A stretch of 64,000 nucleotides of DNA from JAWKUK01 sp041398605 (lineage in GTDB: Bacteria > Planctomycetota > UBA1135 > GCA-002686595): NCBI GenBank assembly GCA_041398605.1, contig JAWKUK010000012.1, positions 1 through 64,000 on the forward strand, read 5' to 3'. Below are positions 18,711 to 26,922 of the stretch, in pieces; positions within the stretch are counted from its first letter, which is position 1; every line of letters begins with the position of its first letter. Both the position numbers and the translations under genes were made by a program. The notes under the pieces are model-generated. The model had not been told where the DNA came from. It worked only from the letters and a program-made list of their open reading frames with translations, and searched no databases.

Positions 18711-19310
18711 ATGGAAGCACTCGTCATTCAGCTCCTCGTCATGGGGGTCTTTGGCGTCATCGTCTCGATGATCGCCGGTAGTCGTGGGCGCAATGCCGTG
18801 GGCTGGTTCTTCATCGGTGCGTTCTTCCCTTGCATCGGCCTGATCCTCGTGCTCGTGCTGCCGGACATGAAGGTCCAGTCCGAGCGTCATGAGCGCATGG
18901 AGCGCGAGAACCAGCGCTTGAAGGAGCGCCTGCGCAAGGACCGCCAGACCGCCGACCAACGCCACTCGGAGACCGTCAAGCGGCTCGGTGCGCACGACGC
19001 GGTGTTGGGGCTCGACACGAGCGCCCCCGAACCCGCCGCCTCGATCGAAGCGACGCCGGCGGCTGACGCGCTGCCGCCGCGGCGCGCGGCCGCGGCGAGC
19101 CGCGGCGCGGGGAGCGCGCTAGAGGGCCCTTGGCACTACGCCGCGCACGAGGACGCGCCCGAGGTCGGGCCGGTCTCCCTGGACGAGCTGCGCGCGCGCT
19201 GGAACGAAGGCGCCCTCTTCGGCACGAGCCAGGTGTGGCGCAAGGGGCTCCAGGAGTGGGTCGCGATCGACACGCTCTCGGACCTCCGGGAGGAGCTCAA
19301 CCGTGGCTGA
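18711..19310 (+). CDS. GYF-domain membrane protein
   Basis: 199 aa. Two N-terminal membrane helices (about residues 3-22 and 30-52, around GWFFIGAFFPCIGLILVLV) are followed by a charged coiled-coil stretch (about 57-90, ERMERENQRLKERLRKDRQ) and a low-complexity Ala-rich linker. The C-terminal GYF_2 (DUF4339) domain runs from about 145 to 199, recognisable from WHYAAHEDAPEVGPVSLDEL and VWRKGLQEWVAI. It overlaps the next gene by 8 nt. The arrangement suggests a cytosolic proline-peptide- or partner-binding domain tethered to the inner membrane. Partner unknown, possibly its overlapping neighbour. Confidence 0.82.
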   Translation: MEALVIQLLVMGVFGVIVSMIAGSRGRNAVGWFFIGAFFPCIGLILVLVLPDMKVQSERHERMERENQRLKERLRKDRQTADQRHSETVKRLGAHDAVLGLDTSAPEPAASIEATPAADALPPRRAAAASRGAGSALEGPWHYAAHEDAPEVGPVSLDELRARWNEGALFGTSQVWRKGLQEWVAIDTLSDLREELNRG

Positions 19311-20310
19311 GCCCCGCCACATGGCGCCCCACGTCGAGCGGCCCGAGGCGTCGAGCGTTGCGCCGCGCTACGGCTGGTTCGCGGGCGTGCTCGAGGGCGC
19401 GGTCGCCGACAGCGACGCATTGCGCCGCGCCGCGGCCGCGGTCGACGCCGCCGGGGTGATGGAGGTCGACTTCGAGGTCGACGGAGGCCGCTTCAGCCTG
19501 CTCTTCAGCGACGGCCCCGTGCCGGGTGAGCGGCTCTCGCTCGAGCACCAGGACGGGCTCGTCGAGGCGCTCGAGCGCGTCGTCGCGGCCGCCGCGCGCC
19601 CCGCGGACGTCGAATCGACGCTGCGCGGCTCGCTCGTCTACGACGACCACGTGATCGAGACGCTGTTCTCGATCGTCGATGGCCACGTCGCGCCCGTCAG
19701 CCGCAGACGCGCGCTGCACGAGCGCGATCGCGCTCAGGCGCCCGGCGCCTCGGGCACCCAGCTCGACGCGTCGCTGGCGCGCCTGGGGCGCCGACGCGCG
19801 CTGGCGCTGATGGCCGCCGTCCTCGTCGCTGCGGCGCTCCTCGCGTGGCAGCGCGGCTACGTGCAGCTCGTGCGCGACGGCCTCTTTGCCACTGCAGCGG
19901 ACGCGCTCGTGTTCGACACGGGGCCCTTCGGGGACGCGCTCGCGCTGGACGTGCGCAAGGAGCGCCGTGAGTACGTGTGCACCGTGCGGCGCGGCCCTGG
20001 CTACCCCGCGTCGGCCGCGGAGGTCGGCGCGCTGATCGCGGCTGCGACGACGTCTGAAGAGCGCGCGGCCGCGAACGCTGTCGCGAACGGCGCGCCCGTG
20101 CACCTCGTCCTCGTGGACCCCGACGGCGCGACGCTCGCGGCGGCGCCTTTGGAGCTCGGGCCGCTGCTGCGCGACCGCGACACCGAGCAAGAGGTCTCGC
20201 TGCGCGCGCGCATGGGCTCGGCGCGGATCTTGATCTCGCTCGACGACCGCTCCGACGAGACACGCGCTGCGCGGCGCGAGCGCAGCGCCCGCGAAGGAGC
20301 GCACAAGTGA
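19303..20310 (+). CDS. Unknown membrane-anchored protein in GYF/CPBP cluster
   Basis: 335 aa, not recognised. Residues about 20-140 form an alpha/beta domain rich in Val and Asp (VMEVDFEVDGGRFSLLFSD). One membrane helix lies at about 165-185 (ALALMAAVLVAAALLAW). The remainder is a predicted extracytoplasmic domain ending in an Arg/Glu-rich tail. It overlaps the GYF gene by 8 nt upstream and shares a GTGA overlap with the CPBP gene downstream, so it is translated as part of this cluster. The start ATG at 19303 could instead be the Met at residue 7. Confidence 0.72.
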   Translation: MAEPRHMAPHVERPEASSVAPRYGWFAGVLEGAVADSDALRRAAAAVDAAGVMEVDFEVDGGRFSLLFSDGPVPGERLSLEHQDGLVEALERVVAAAARPADVESTLRGSLVYDDHVIETLFSIVDGHVAPVSRRRALHERDRAQAPGASGTQLDASLARLGRRRALALMAAVLVAAALLAWQRGYVQLVRDGLFATAADALVFDTGPFGDALALDVRKERREYVCTVRRGPGYPASAAEVGALIAAATTSEERAAANAVANGAPVHLVLVDPDGATLAAAPLELGPLLRDRDTEQEVSLRARMGSARILISLDDRSDETRAARRERSAREGAHK

Positions 20311-21386
20311 GCGCCGAGGACGGGGCGGAGCTGAGCTCCGGGGGCCGCGCGTGGCCTGCAGGGCGCGCGATCCCCGATGGCCTCGCGGTGGCCGCCACAT
20401 GCGCGGGTTGCGCGACGGCTTGGCGGGTCCACCAGAACCTCGCAGGCTTCCGCTTCGCCTGCGATGTGTGCGGTGGTTGGGTCACTGTGCCGGAGGTGCC
20501 GCGCGGGGCGCTGCAACAAGCCGGGGCGGCGCCGCAGCAGCTCGCCGCGTCGCACGCGCTGACCGCGAGCGGCGGCGACCTCGGCGTCCCGACGTTGGAG
20601 GCCGCGCGCCGGCCCGTCAGCGAGCAGCCGCGAGACGCAGACGGCCTCGTCCGGCTCGATTTGCCGTCGGGCGTGACCTACCGCGGAGAGCTCGCGCCGG
20701 ACCTGCCGCTCGCGCCCGGCGCGCTCCGTCACGCAGGGACGCGAGCGCGGCAGCGCTGGTCGGCGCGCGCGACGCTGGAGATCGCGGCCATGTTCCTCGC
20801 GCTCGTCGCGCCGTTCACCGTCGCGAGCTTGCTCCTCACCGGGGACGATGCTGCGCTGCTGCTGCCGTTCTGCTCGCTCGTGGGCGGGGTCGCTGTGTTG
20901 CTGATCGGCCTCTTGACGCCGCACTACACGTTCGGCGCGCTGCGCGGCGCGGCGCCGCGCTACTTCGCCGAGGCAGCGGTCGTCGCTGCCGGCTTCCTGG
21001 CGCTCGCGTTCCTTTGGAGCCAGGCGCTCGAGTCGTGGACCGGGCTCGACGTGATGGAGGGGCTGCGTGACCTGCGCGTGGCGCTCGGGACGCCGATCCT
21101 CATCGCGGTCATTGCTGCGGCGCCGGCGCTCTTCGAAGAGCTCGCGTTCCGTGGGCTCCTGCAGGCGCGTTTGGCCGCGCTGATGGGGCTGCGGACCGGG
21201 ATCTTCGCGACGACCGCGCTGTTCGCGTTGGCCCACGGCATCTCGGTGGGGTCGCCGATGCACCTCGCGCTCGGCTTGTACCTGGGGTTCCTGCGCGAGC
21301 GCTCGGGCAGCCTCGTCCCCGGCATGCTCGTGCACTTCCTCTACAACGGCGCGCTCGTCTTGGACCCGTTTGGTCCGTCAGTGTGA
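20307..21386 (+). CDS. Zinc ribbon - CPBP intramembrane metalloprotease
   Basis: 359 aa, GTG start inside a GTGA overlap with the upstream stop. The N-terminus carries a zinc-ribbon-like knuckle pair, CAGC (Cys32, Cys35) and CDVC (Cys52, Cys55). The CPBP (Abi) protease core follows, with about eight hydrophobic segments and the three catalytic motifs: EELAFRG near residue 277, FALAHG near 310 and HFLYN near 342. Family members are membrane metalloproteases related to Rce1; substrates in bacteria are mostly unknown. The zinc ribbon fusion suggests a regulatory or substrate-recognition part. Its 3' end overlaps the convergent secreted-protein gene by 9 nt. Confidence 0.87.
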   Translation: MSAEDGAELSSGGRAWPAGRAIPDGLAVAATCAGCATAWRVHQNLAGFRFACDVCGGWVTVPEVPRGALQQAGAAPQQLAASHALTASGGDLGVPTLEAARRPVSEQPRDADGLVRLDLPSGVTYRGELAPDLPLAPGALRHAGTRARQRWSARATLEIAAMFLALVAPFTVASLLLTGDDAALLLPFCSLVGGVAVLLIGLLTPHYTFGALRGAAPRYFAEAAVVAAGFLALAFLWSQALESWTGLDVMEGLRDLRVALGTPILIAVIAAAPALFEELAFRGLLQARLAALMGLRTGIFATTALFALAHGISVGSPMHLALGLYLGFLRERSGSLVPGMLVHFLYNGALVLDPFGPSV

Positions 21387-23273
21387 GCCGCCCTGCGCGG
21401 CCCCGTCGCTCGACCGGGGTCGCGCCATCGCGAGCGTGAGGGACCAGTCGCCGAGCACGCTCCAGAAGTACGCGCGCTTGCGGCCGATGTCGCCGCCGAC
21501 GTCCTGCCAGCGCTCGGCGGCGCCCTCTAACGTGAAGTAGCGCGCCCACGCGGCGCCCACGTGGCCGCCCTCGCGCAGCACGTCGACGAAGCCGCGTGGC
21601 TCGTCATAGAAGACCTTGGCGCGGCCGATCAGCGCCACGCCGCGGCCGAAGAACAGCAGCGCCTCGGCGCCCTGACGCGCGCCGTAACGTGGATCGTCAA
21701 AGCGGCGGTCGAGCGCGCCGGGCGGCGAGATCGCGTTGCACCCGGTGTGCAGGTAGAGCGAGGCATCGCCCGCGATCTGGCCGTAGGCCCAGAGTGAGCG
21801 CAGGAGATACCAGTCGAGCTTTCCACCCTGGCACGCCGCGCGCAGCGAGGGTACGAGCTGGTCCTCGACCTTCGTCCAGGCCCACGCCGGCCCGCCGAGC
21901 CGCGCGTCGAGCGCGGCGGTGTCCGTTTGGGCGAACGCGCTGCCCCAGTCGTCGCTGTGCGCGCGCAACGTACGCAGCGCCGCGGGGTAGGCGAACCAAT
22001 CGAGCGCGCCCAGGAGGGTCGGCGTGCCCTGGATGTCCGCGCGGGGGTCCGGCGACGGGTCGAAGTCCGACGCCGCGCGCTGTACGAGCGCAAAGCCCGA
22101 GGGCAGCTCGCACGCGAGCGACGTCGCGCGCCACCCGACCTCTGCGTTGCCCGCGCGATACGCGTGGTTGCGGTCGAAGTACTCGGCGAGGAGCTGCAGC
22201 TCGAGCCCTTCGTCGTACACGTCGAGCTTGCGCCAATCCGGCGCCGCGGCGCGCGACGCGAAGCGCGCGGCGCGCGGCTGCCCCTGGTCATCGAGCAGGC
22301 GCTCGCCGTCGACGCCTTGGACGTCCTTGCGCGGGGCGCGCGCAGTGCCGCGCGCGTCGATGCGCGAGACGAAGAGGTCGGGCCGCGCGAGCACGTTCGG
22401 CTGTACGCGGTCGGCCGCGCTGGACTCGTGGTCACCCGCGCGGTCGAACAGGCGCACGGACCATGCGGCGGGCGCCCCGTCGGCGACGACGCGCTCTTCG
22501 ACCTCGAGCTTGCCGTCGCTGACGTGGAAGAAGTCCTCGAAGGTGACGGCGCCGAGCTCCAGGTCCGCGCAAGGGCCGCCGTGCTCGGGCACGCCGTCGG
22601 GGAACACGGCGAGCTGGGTCGCGAGGCGCGTGCGCGGCTGGACGTACAGGTCCTCCCAATGGCCGTCGAGGTCCGCCAGCACGATGTCCGCGCGCCGCGC
22701 GACGTCCTCGGGCACGCGGCGCAGGTAGGGGACGTCCTGCCAAGCACGCGCGTCCGCTTGGCCTTGACGCAGTGCCAGGTCGCCCTTGCGCCGCCAGTTG
22801 CATGTTCGGACGAGCAGCGCGTCGGGAAAGCGGCCGATCAAGAGGCACCCCTCGAGCTGGCTGCTGCTGCGGCGCGCGCCCCTGTCGAGCGCGCGCAGGA
22901 GCTCGCGCAGCGCCAGCAGGTCGAGCCCGTCTTGGTGCCGCGCGCCGGCTTCGACGCGCACTTCGATCACATCGACCTGCCGCCCTTCACGGGCGAGGTC
23001 CTCTGCCAAGCGGTCGATGCGCGGCGTGAGCTCGGCGTCGAACGGCGCCTCTGCGAGGCGCGCCTCGACCAGCACGGCGACGCGCGGGCCGGACGCGCCG
23101 ACGGTCCGGCGATGGGTGACCGTGAGCAGCTCGGGCTCGCCGTCGCCGTCTTGGTCGAAGCCCGAGAACCGCGCGCAGAGCTGGGCGACGTCATCGCCAT
23201 CGAGCGGCGCCGACGTGGCCGCCGCTGACAGGGACAGGCCGGCGGCGCAGAGCCAGGGTGTGAAGGCGCGCAT
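21378..23273 (-). CDS. Secreted protein, possibly peptidase C25-like
   Basis: 631 aa with a signal peptide (MRAFTPWLCAAGLSLSAAA). A DQDGDGE calcium-type loop lies near residue 40. The middle has the rhythm of gingipain-like (C25) domains: GCLLIGRFPDALLVR, IVLADLDGHWEDLYV and PDLFVSRIDARG in order. A later HTGCNAI segment could hold a catalytic Cys, but the classical His-Gly and Cys environment is not clear, so activity is uncertain. The C-terminus (FTLEGAAERWQDVGG to YFWSVLGDWSLTLAMA) is unrecognised. It is convergent with, and overlaps by 9 nt, the CPBP gene. Alternative: a non-peptidase secreted protein of related fold. Confidence 0.7.
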   Translation of the reverse strand: MRAFTPWLCAAGLSLSAAATSAPLDGDDVAQLCARFSGFDQDGDGEPELLTVTHRRTVGASGPRVAVLVEARLAEAPFDAELTPRIDRLAEDLAREGRQVDVIEVRVEAGARHQDGLDLLALRELLRALDRGARRSSSQLEGCLLIGRFPDALLVRTCNWRRKGDLALRQGQADARAWQDVPYLRRVPEDVARRADIVLADLDGHWEDLYVQPRTRLATQLAVFPDGVPEHGGPCADLELGAVTFEDFFHVSDGKLEVEERVVADGAPAAWSVRLFDRAGDHESSAADRVQPNVLARPDLFVSRIDARGTARAPRKDVQGVDGERLLDDQGQPRAARFASRAAAPDWRKLDVYDEGLELQLLAEYFDRNHAYRAGNAEVGWRATSLACELPSGFALVQRAASDFDPSPDPRADIQGTPTLLGALDWFAYPAALRTLRAHSDDWGSAFAQTDTAALDARLGGPAWAWTKVEDQLVPSLRAACQGGKLDWYLLRSLWAYGQIAGDASLYLHTGCNAISPPGALDRRFDDPRYGARQGAEALLFFGRGVALIGRAKVFYDEPRGFVDVLREGGHVGAAWARYFTLEGAAERWQDVGGDIGRKRAYFWSVLGDWSLTLAMARPRSSDGAAQGGSH

Positions 23274-23419
23274 GCGGACAGCCTACCGTGGGTCCGCGGC
23301 TCGGGTGGGGAGCACCTCGCGCCCCTGCGAGGCGGCGCGGCCGAGGGGCTCACGCTGCTGCCGATGTGAGCGCTGCCAAGGGCCCCGGCACCGAGCCGGT
23401 TGGCACGCCTCAGACCGTC

Positions 23420-23494
23420 GTAGGGCGGGCCGACGTGGGGCGGGCCGACGTAGGGCGGGCCGACGTCGAGCGGGACGACGTGGGGCGGGCCGTT
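23420..23494 (+). repeat. Five 15-bp tandem repeats encoding VGRAD
   Basis: Units start at 23420, 23435, 23450, 23465 and 23480, consensus GTRGGGCGGGCCGAC; the fourth and fifth are diverged. Read on the plus strand they give a pentapeptide-repeat-like VGRAD series. They lie between two minus-strand secreted-protein genes, and no plausible complete gene contains them. The rest of the 293-bp gap shows nothing recognisable. Confidence 0.8.
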
Positions 23495-23566
23495 GTTGCG
23501 CGGAGCGGTGCGTGCGTGAGCTGCGGCCCGAACGGGCCGTTCGCGGGCGCGCGGCCCCGTCGCGGC

Positions 23567-25252
23567 TCACAGCTTGAATTGGAGCTGCGTCGCGTCCGTG
23601 AAGTTCGAGACTGCGACGCCGCCTACGGCATCGCGGAACCAGCACTGGAACACCATGCTGCTCCCAGCTTGCGCGGCCATGGTCCCGCCGCCGATCGGGA
23701 CGGCCGTCAAGTCGGCTTGCACCGTGACGACGCCGGCGGCGCCTGAGGAGAAGACCCCGCCGCCGACGCCACGCCCCGTGATGCCGCCGACACAGAGGGT
23801 CCCAGCGCTCCCGCCAGCGTTGGGGACCTGTGTCGGCACCGTGCCGACGATGAAAAACGCGGCCGAGTGCAGCGGGAGCGAGCTCGCCTCGAAGAACAGC
23901 GTGTTGGACGCGATCCGGTTCGAGCCCAAGGCGACGATCGCGGCGCGCTGACCGGTCGAGTTCACCGCCGCGTCGCAGTAGTTGGCGCCGATGTCACGGG
24001 TGCGCGCGATCGACAGGACGTCGCCGTCGTGCAGCGTCGGCGCGGCGAAGCTGAACTGGAGGTCCGCGAGGACGCCCCCCGCCTGGTAGCCGACCGTTGC
24101 GCTCGCGCCACCGGCTGCGCGAGCGCCGTTGATGTCGGCGTACAGGAACTGCGCGGCGACGTCGCTCTCATGGAAGAGCTGCACCTGGAACGTCGCGCGG
24201 CTCGCCGGCGAACCGGTGAATGCGACGCGGTCCCACTGCACGACGAGGCGCCCTGGTAGCTCTTGGGCAAAGATGTTCCCGATGGTCCCGCCCAGCGTGT
24301 TGATGTCGTCCCAGAACGGCAAGAGCGCGGTGTCGCCGCCGAACGCGCTGCTCGAGGGGATGGCCGCGTTGGTCGCCGCGAGGTCCGCGCCGGTGCCACC
24401 CAGCCGGATCCCGCCGTTGCTCGCGATCCTGACCGTCCCGGTCGTCAGCAGGTCGTTCCGAATCGAAGTCACGAAGTCGACTTCGTCGTCGTTGGCGAGC
24501 TGCAGCGATGTGCCCGAGGCGGAGATGTCGACAAAGCTCCCGGGCAGCCCATCGACGAGCGCGAAGGACGGGAAGCTCACGATCGAAAGGACCGTGCCGT
24601 TCCGCACCGCGTGCGGGGCATTGAACGAATACTGCACGGAGCCCGCGATATTGGACCCCTGGAACCCGATCGTCGCGCCGCGACCGCTCGCGAGGTTGCC
24701 GTCTTCGATGTCGGGATAGAGGAACTGCGCGAAGACGTCCCCGGTCCTGTGCACCTGGACTTGGAACGTGTGTTGATTGGACACCGAGTTGTCGCCGGCC
24801 AGGACGACCCCGCTCCATTGAACGATCAGCGTGTCACCGAGCTCTTGATAGAACGTCGGGATCGTCGTTCCGAGCGGCGGGAGTGTCGGCTGGAACGAGT
24901 CCCAGTAGGGCAACAGCGCGACGCCGCCGCCAAAGGCCGTAATGTTCGGGATCTGGGTGTTGGTCGGCGCGAGCTCTCGGTTGAACGCCACCGTCGCGCC
25001 GAAGCGCATCCCGCCGTTCGCGCCGATCCGGACCGTGCCGGCAGGGAGCAGCGTGTTGCCGATCGACGTCGTGATGTCGGCCTCGCCGTCCTGGGGCAGC
25101 GGCAACGGCGTGCCCGTCGCAGCGATGTCGATGAAGGTGCCGGGGAGCCCGTCGACGAAGCGCACTTGTGCTCGCGCGCTGGACGCGGGCCCGAGGCAGA
25201 GGCAGTGGCAGAGGCAGAGGACGAGACCGACGAGGGTGCGATTCGAGGGCAT
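23567..25252 (-). CDS. Secreted protein: two nidogen-like modules plus shared C-terminal module
   Basis: 561 aa from the ATG at 25252, where an unusual Cys/Leu-rich signal peptide begins (MPSNRTLVGLVLCLCHCLCL, then SSARAQ). Two tandem copies of a roughly 195-residue beta domain follow, at about residues 32-228 and 230-425. Each begins VDGLPG[TS]F[IV]DI and contains NGG[MI]R, LLP[YF]WD, a VQW strand, and a closing VLSIV or VLSIA. They resemble nidogen-type extracellular domains. The C-terminal module starts at YCDAAVNSTG (about 425) and shows AAFFIVG, LCVGGITGRG, FQCWFRD and SNFTDA. Exported; function unknown. The gene at 48793 has one copy of the same beta domain. Confidence 0.83.
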   Translation of the reverse strand: MPSNRTLVGLVLCLCHCLCLGPASSARAQVRFVDGLPGTFIDIAATGTPLPLPQDGEADITTSIGNTLLPAGTVRIGANGGMRFGATVAFNRELAPTNTQIPNITAFGGGVALLPYWDSFQPTLPPLGTTIPTFYQELGDTLIVQWSGVVLAGDNSVSNQHTFQVQVHRTGDVFAQFLYPDIEDGNLASGRGATIGFQGSNIAGSVQYSFNAPHAVRNGTVLSIVSFPSFALVDGLPGSFVDISASGTSLQLANDDEVDFVTSIRNDLLTTGTVRIASNGGIRLGGTGADLAATNAAIPSSSAFGGDTALLPFWDDINTLGGTIGNIFAQELPGRLVVQWDRVAFTGSPASRATFQVQLFHESDVAAQFLYADINGARAAGGASATVGYQAGGVLADLQFSFAAPTLHDGDVLSIARTRDIGANYCDAAVNSTGQRAAIVALGSNRIASNTLFFEASSLPLHSAAFFIVGTVPTQVPNAGGSAGTLCVGGITGRGVGGGVFSSGAAGVVTVQADLTAVPIGGGTMAAQAGSSMVFQCWFRDAVGGVAVSNFTDATQLQFKL

Positions 25253-25507
25253 GGGCGGGCGGCCGAGGCGCGAGGTGTTGAGGGGAGCCAAGGGGGCGCG
25301 ACCGAGCATCGCCGCCTCGCCGTGGCAGCCCCACCACGCGAACCCACGCGCCGGACCGACATGATTCCGCACCTTCTCTCGCGGCAGCCGACCCAGCGCG
25401 GCGCGGACAGACGGGCGGTCCGTGTCCGCGCGCTCGTGTTGGCTCCGCGGGGCCATGGAGCGGAGGGCCGCGGCGCGAGGCGCAAGCGCACCTGGTACCT
25501 TCCTCGC

Positions 25508-26137
25508 ATGCTGACCTACGAGGAGCATCCGCGGCTCGCGCGCGCTGCGTTCCGGACCCGGTTCCCGCGGCCGCTCGGTGAGTGCGCGACGCCGGCAGAG
25601 GCCCTCCGAGCGCTCGCCGGTGACCTCGCGCAAGCGCCGCTGCCCGCGCCGACTGACGCGCTGCGCGGCGCCGTTCGGGACGTGCTGCGTTTTGGCGGCT
25701 ACAAGCCAACCGGGCGCGGGAAGCCTTCGTCGGAGTACCTCGCGCGGGCGATCGGCGAGGGCGCGCTCCCCTCGATCAACCTCGCCGTCGATGTCTGCAA
25801 CGCCGTCTCGTTCGCGTCTGGGCTGCCGATCAGCGTCATCGACCTGGGCAAGGCGACTGCGCCGTTTCGGGTCGGGGTCATCGCCGAGGGCGCCTACGTC
25901 TTCAACGCGAGCGGCCAGGAGCTGCGCCTGGACGGCCTCCTGGCCCTCTCCGACGCGGCCGGGCCCTGCGCCAACGCCGTGAAGGACGCTCAGCGCACGA
26001 AGACCGACGCGGGCACCCTAGAGACGTTGACGGTCGTTTGGGGCCCCCTCGGCTTCCCGGATTCGCTCTCCGCGGCGCTCCGTTGGTCGCGCGCCTTGCT
26101 CGAGGGGGCCGGCGCGACCGTGTCGGACGCCTGCTGA
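25508..26137 (+). CDS. Stand-alone B3/B4 (PheRS beta-like) domain protein
   Basis: 209 aa from the ATG at 25508, the first Met with normal coding character downstream of the divergent secreted gene. The B3/B4 fold, known as the editing module of phenylalanyl-tRNA synthetase beta, is recognised from LRFGGYKPTGRGKPSSEYL, LPSINLAVDVCNAVSFASGL, a PISVIDLGKA strand and LETLTVVWGPL near the C-terminus. Free-standing members are widespread and may hydrolyse mischarged aminoacyl-tRNA or related molecules; this is not proven. No operon partner is close on the same strand; the next plus-strand gene is 159 nt away. Confidence 0.78.
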   Translation: MLTYEEHPRLARAAFRTRFPRPLGECATPAEALRALAGDLAQAPLPAPTDALRGAVRDVLRFGGYKPTGRGKPSSEYLARAIGEGALPSINLAVDVCNAVSFASGLPISVIDLGKATAPFRVGVIAEGAYVFNASGQELRLDGLLALSDAAGPCANAVKDAQRTKTDAGTLETLTVVWGPLGFPDSLSAALRWSRALLEGAGATVSDAC

Positions 26138-26296
26138 GGCGCCTGGCGGTCTCGTTCGAGGACCGGCCGCGAAAGTCCTGGGTTCGATTGGAGATCCGCG
26201 CTAGGGCGCGTCGATCGGTGTGGGCAGCGGCGCGCGCAGCGCCTCGCAGAGCGCCGCGACTGGACGACGAGTCCCGCGCACCGAACGACACCCACC

Positions 26297-26824
26297 ATGA
26301 AGAGCATTCACCTCATCGCCGCCCTTGCGCTGCCGTTGGCCGCTTGTGGTTCTCCTTCGAAAGCGACCGTCCAGCCGGTCATCGACGAGCAGTCGGTCAC
26401 CGTTGACGTACAGGAGTCACGCCACGCGGCGCAGTCCATCGCGGACCCGCTCGCCCAGATCGAGGTCGGCTGCGAAGCGGACGCGCGCAGCCTCGGCCTG
26501 TTCCAGCGCTTTGGGCTGTCGGCGACGTGCATCGCCGCGGCGTCGGTGCAGGACCTCCCGGGCGTGGCCGGCGCGCTCGTGTCCCAGGACAAGGCGACCC
26601 TCGTCTCGATGTGCAACCCTGAGGCGCCGCAGGCGTTCGTGATGCCGCGCGGCACATGGCTCGAGGTCGTCGGGACCGGGACGGAGAGCGTCCAGTTCGG
26701 CGCGCGCGAGCTCGAGGTCGAGATCGTGACCTGCGAGATCATCGCAGCCCCGGAGGACCGCCACGTCGGTCACTCCGTGACCATGCCGATCGGCTGGATC
26801 CAAGGCCGCATCGTGGTCGAGTGA
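26297..26824 (+). CDS. Small lipoprotein of unknown function
   Basis: 175 aa. The N-terminus MKSIHLIAALALPLAACGSP is a lipoprotein signal with lipobox LAAC, so Cys17 would be the lipidated residue. The mature part has no recognised domain; it contains several Cys residues and beta-strand-like stretches (LEVVGTGTESVQFGAREL, VTMPIGWIQGRIVVE at the end). It is a single gene, convergent with nrdB, with a strong stem-loop between them. Likely membrane attached. Confidence 0.78.
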   Translation: MKSIHLIAALALPLAACGSPSKATVQPVIDEQSVTVDVQESRHAAQSIADPLAQIEVGCEADARSLGLFQRFGLSATCIAAASVQDLPGVAGALVSQDKATLVSMCNPEAPQAFVMPRGTWLEVVGTGTESVQFGARELEVEIVTCEIIAAPEDRHVGHSVTMPIGWIQGRIVVE

Positions 26825-26861
26825 GTTAGACCGTCCGAGTTCACCATCCAAGGAACGGCGA

Positions 26862-26893
26862 CGGCCCGCGCTCCCTCACGGGGGCGCGGGCCG
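26862..26893. terminator. Bidirectional stem-loop between lipoprotein gene and nrdB
   Basis: CGGCCCGCGC (26862-26871) pairs perfectly with GCGCGGGCCG (26884-26893) over a 12-nt loop. It is centred in the gap between convergent genes and could serve both directions. Confidence 0.62.
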
Positions 26894-26922
26894 CTCGCTT
26901 GCCGGTCGGGAGCGCGCTGCGC

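Noticed and set aside
23420..23494. CRISPR-like array
   Set aside because: Units are contiguous with no spacers. The other tandem repeats (33008-33069, 6491-6551, 61496-61549) are likewise spacer-free.
23288..23746. 152-codon plus-strand frame containing the VGRAD repeats
   Set aside because: Outside the 15-bp repeats the sequence lacks protein character and runs into the antisense of the secreted gene. Treated as a repeat only.
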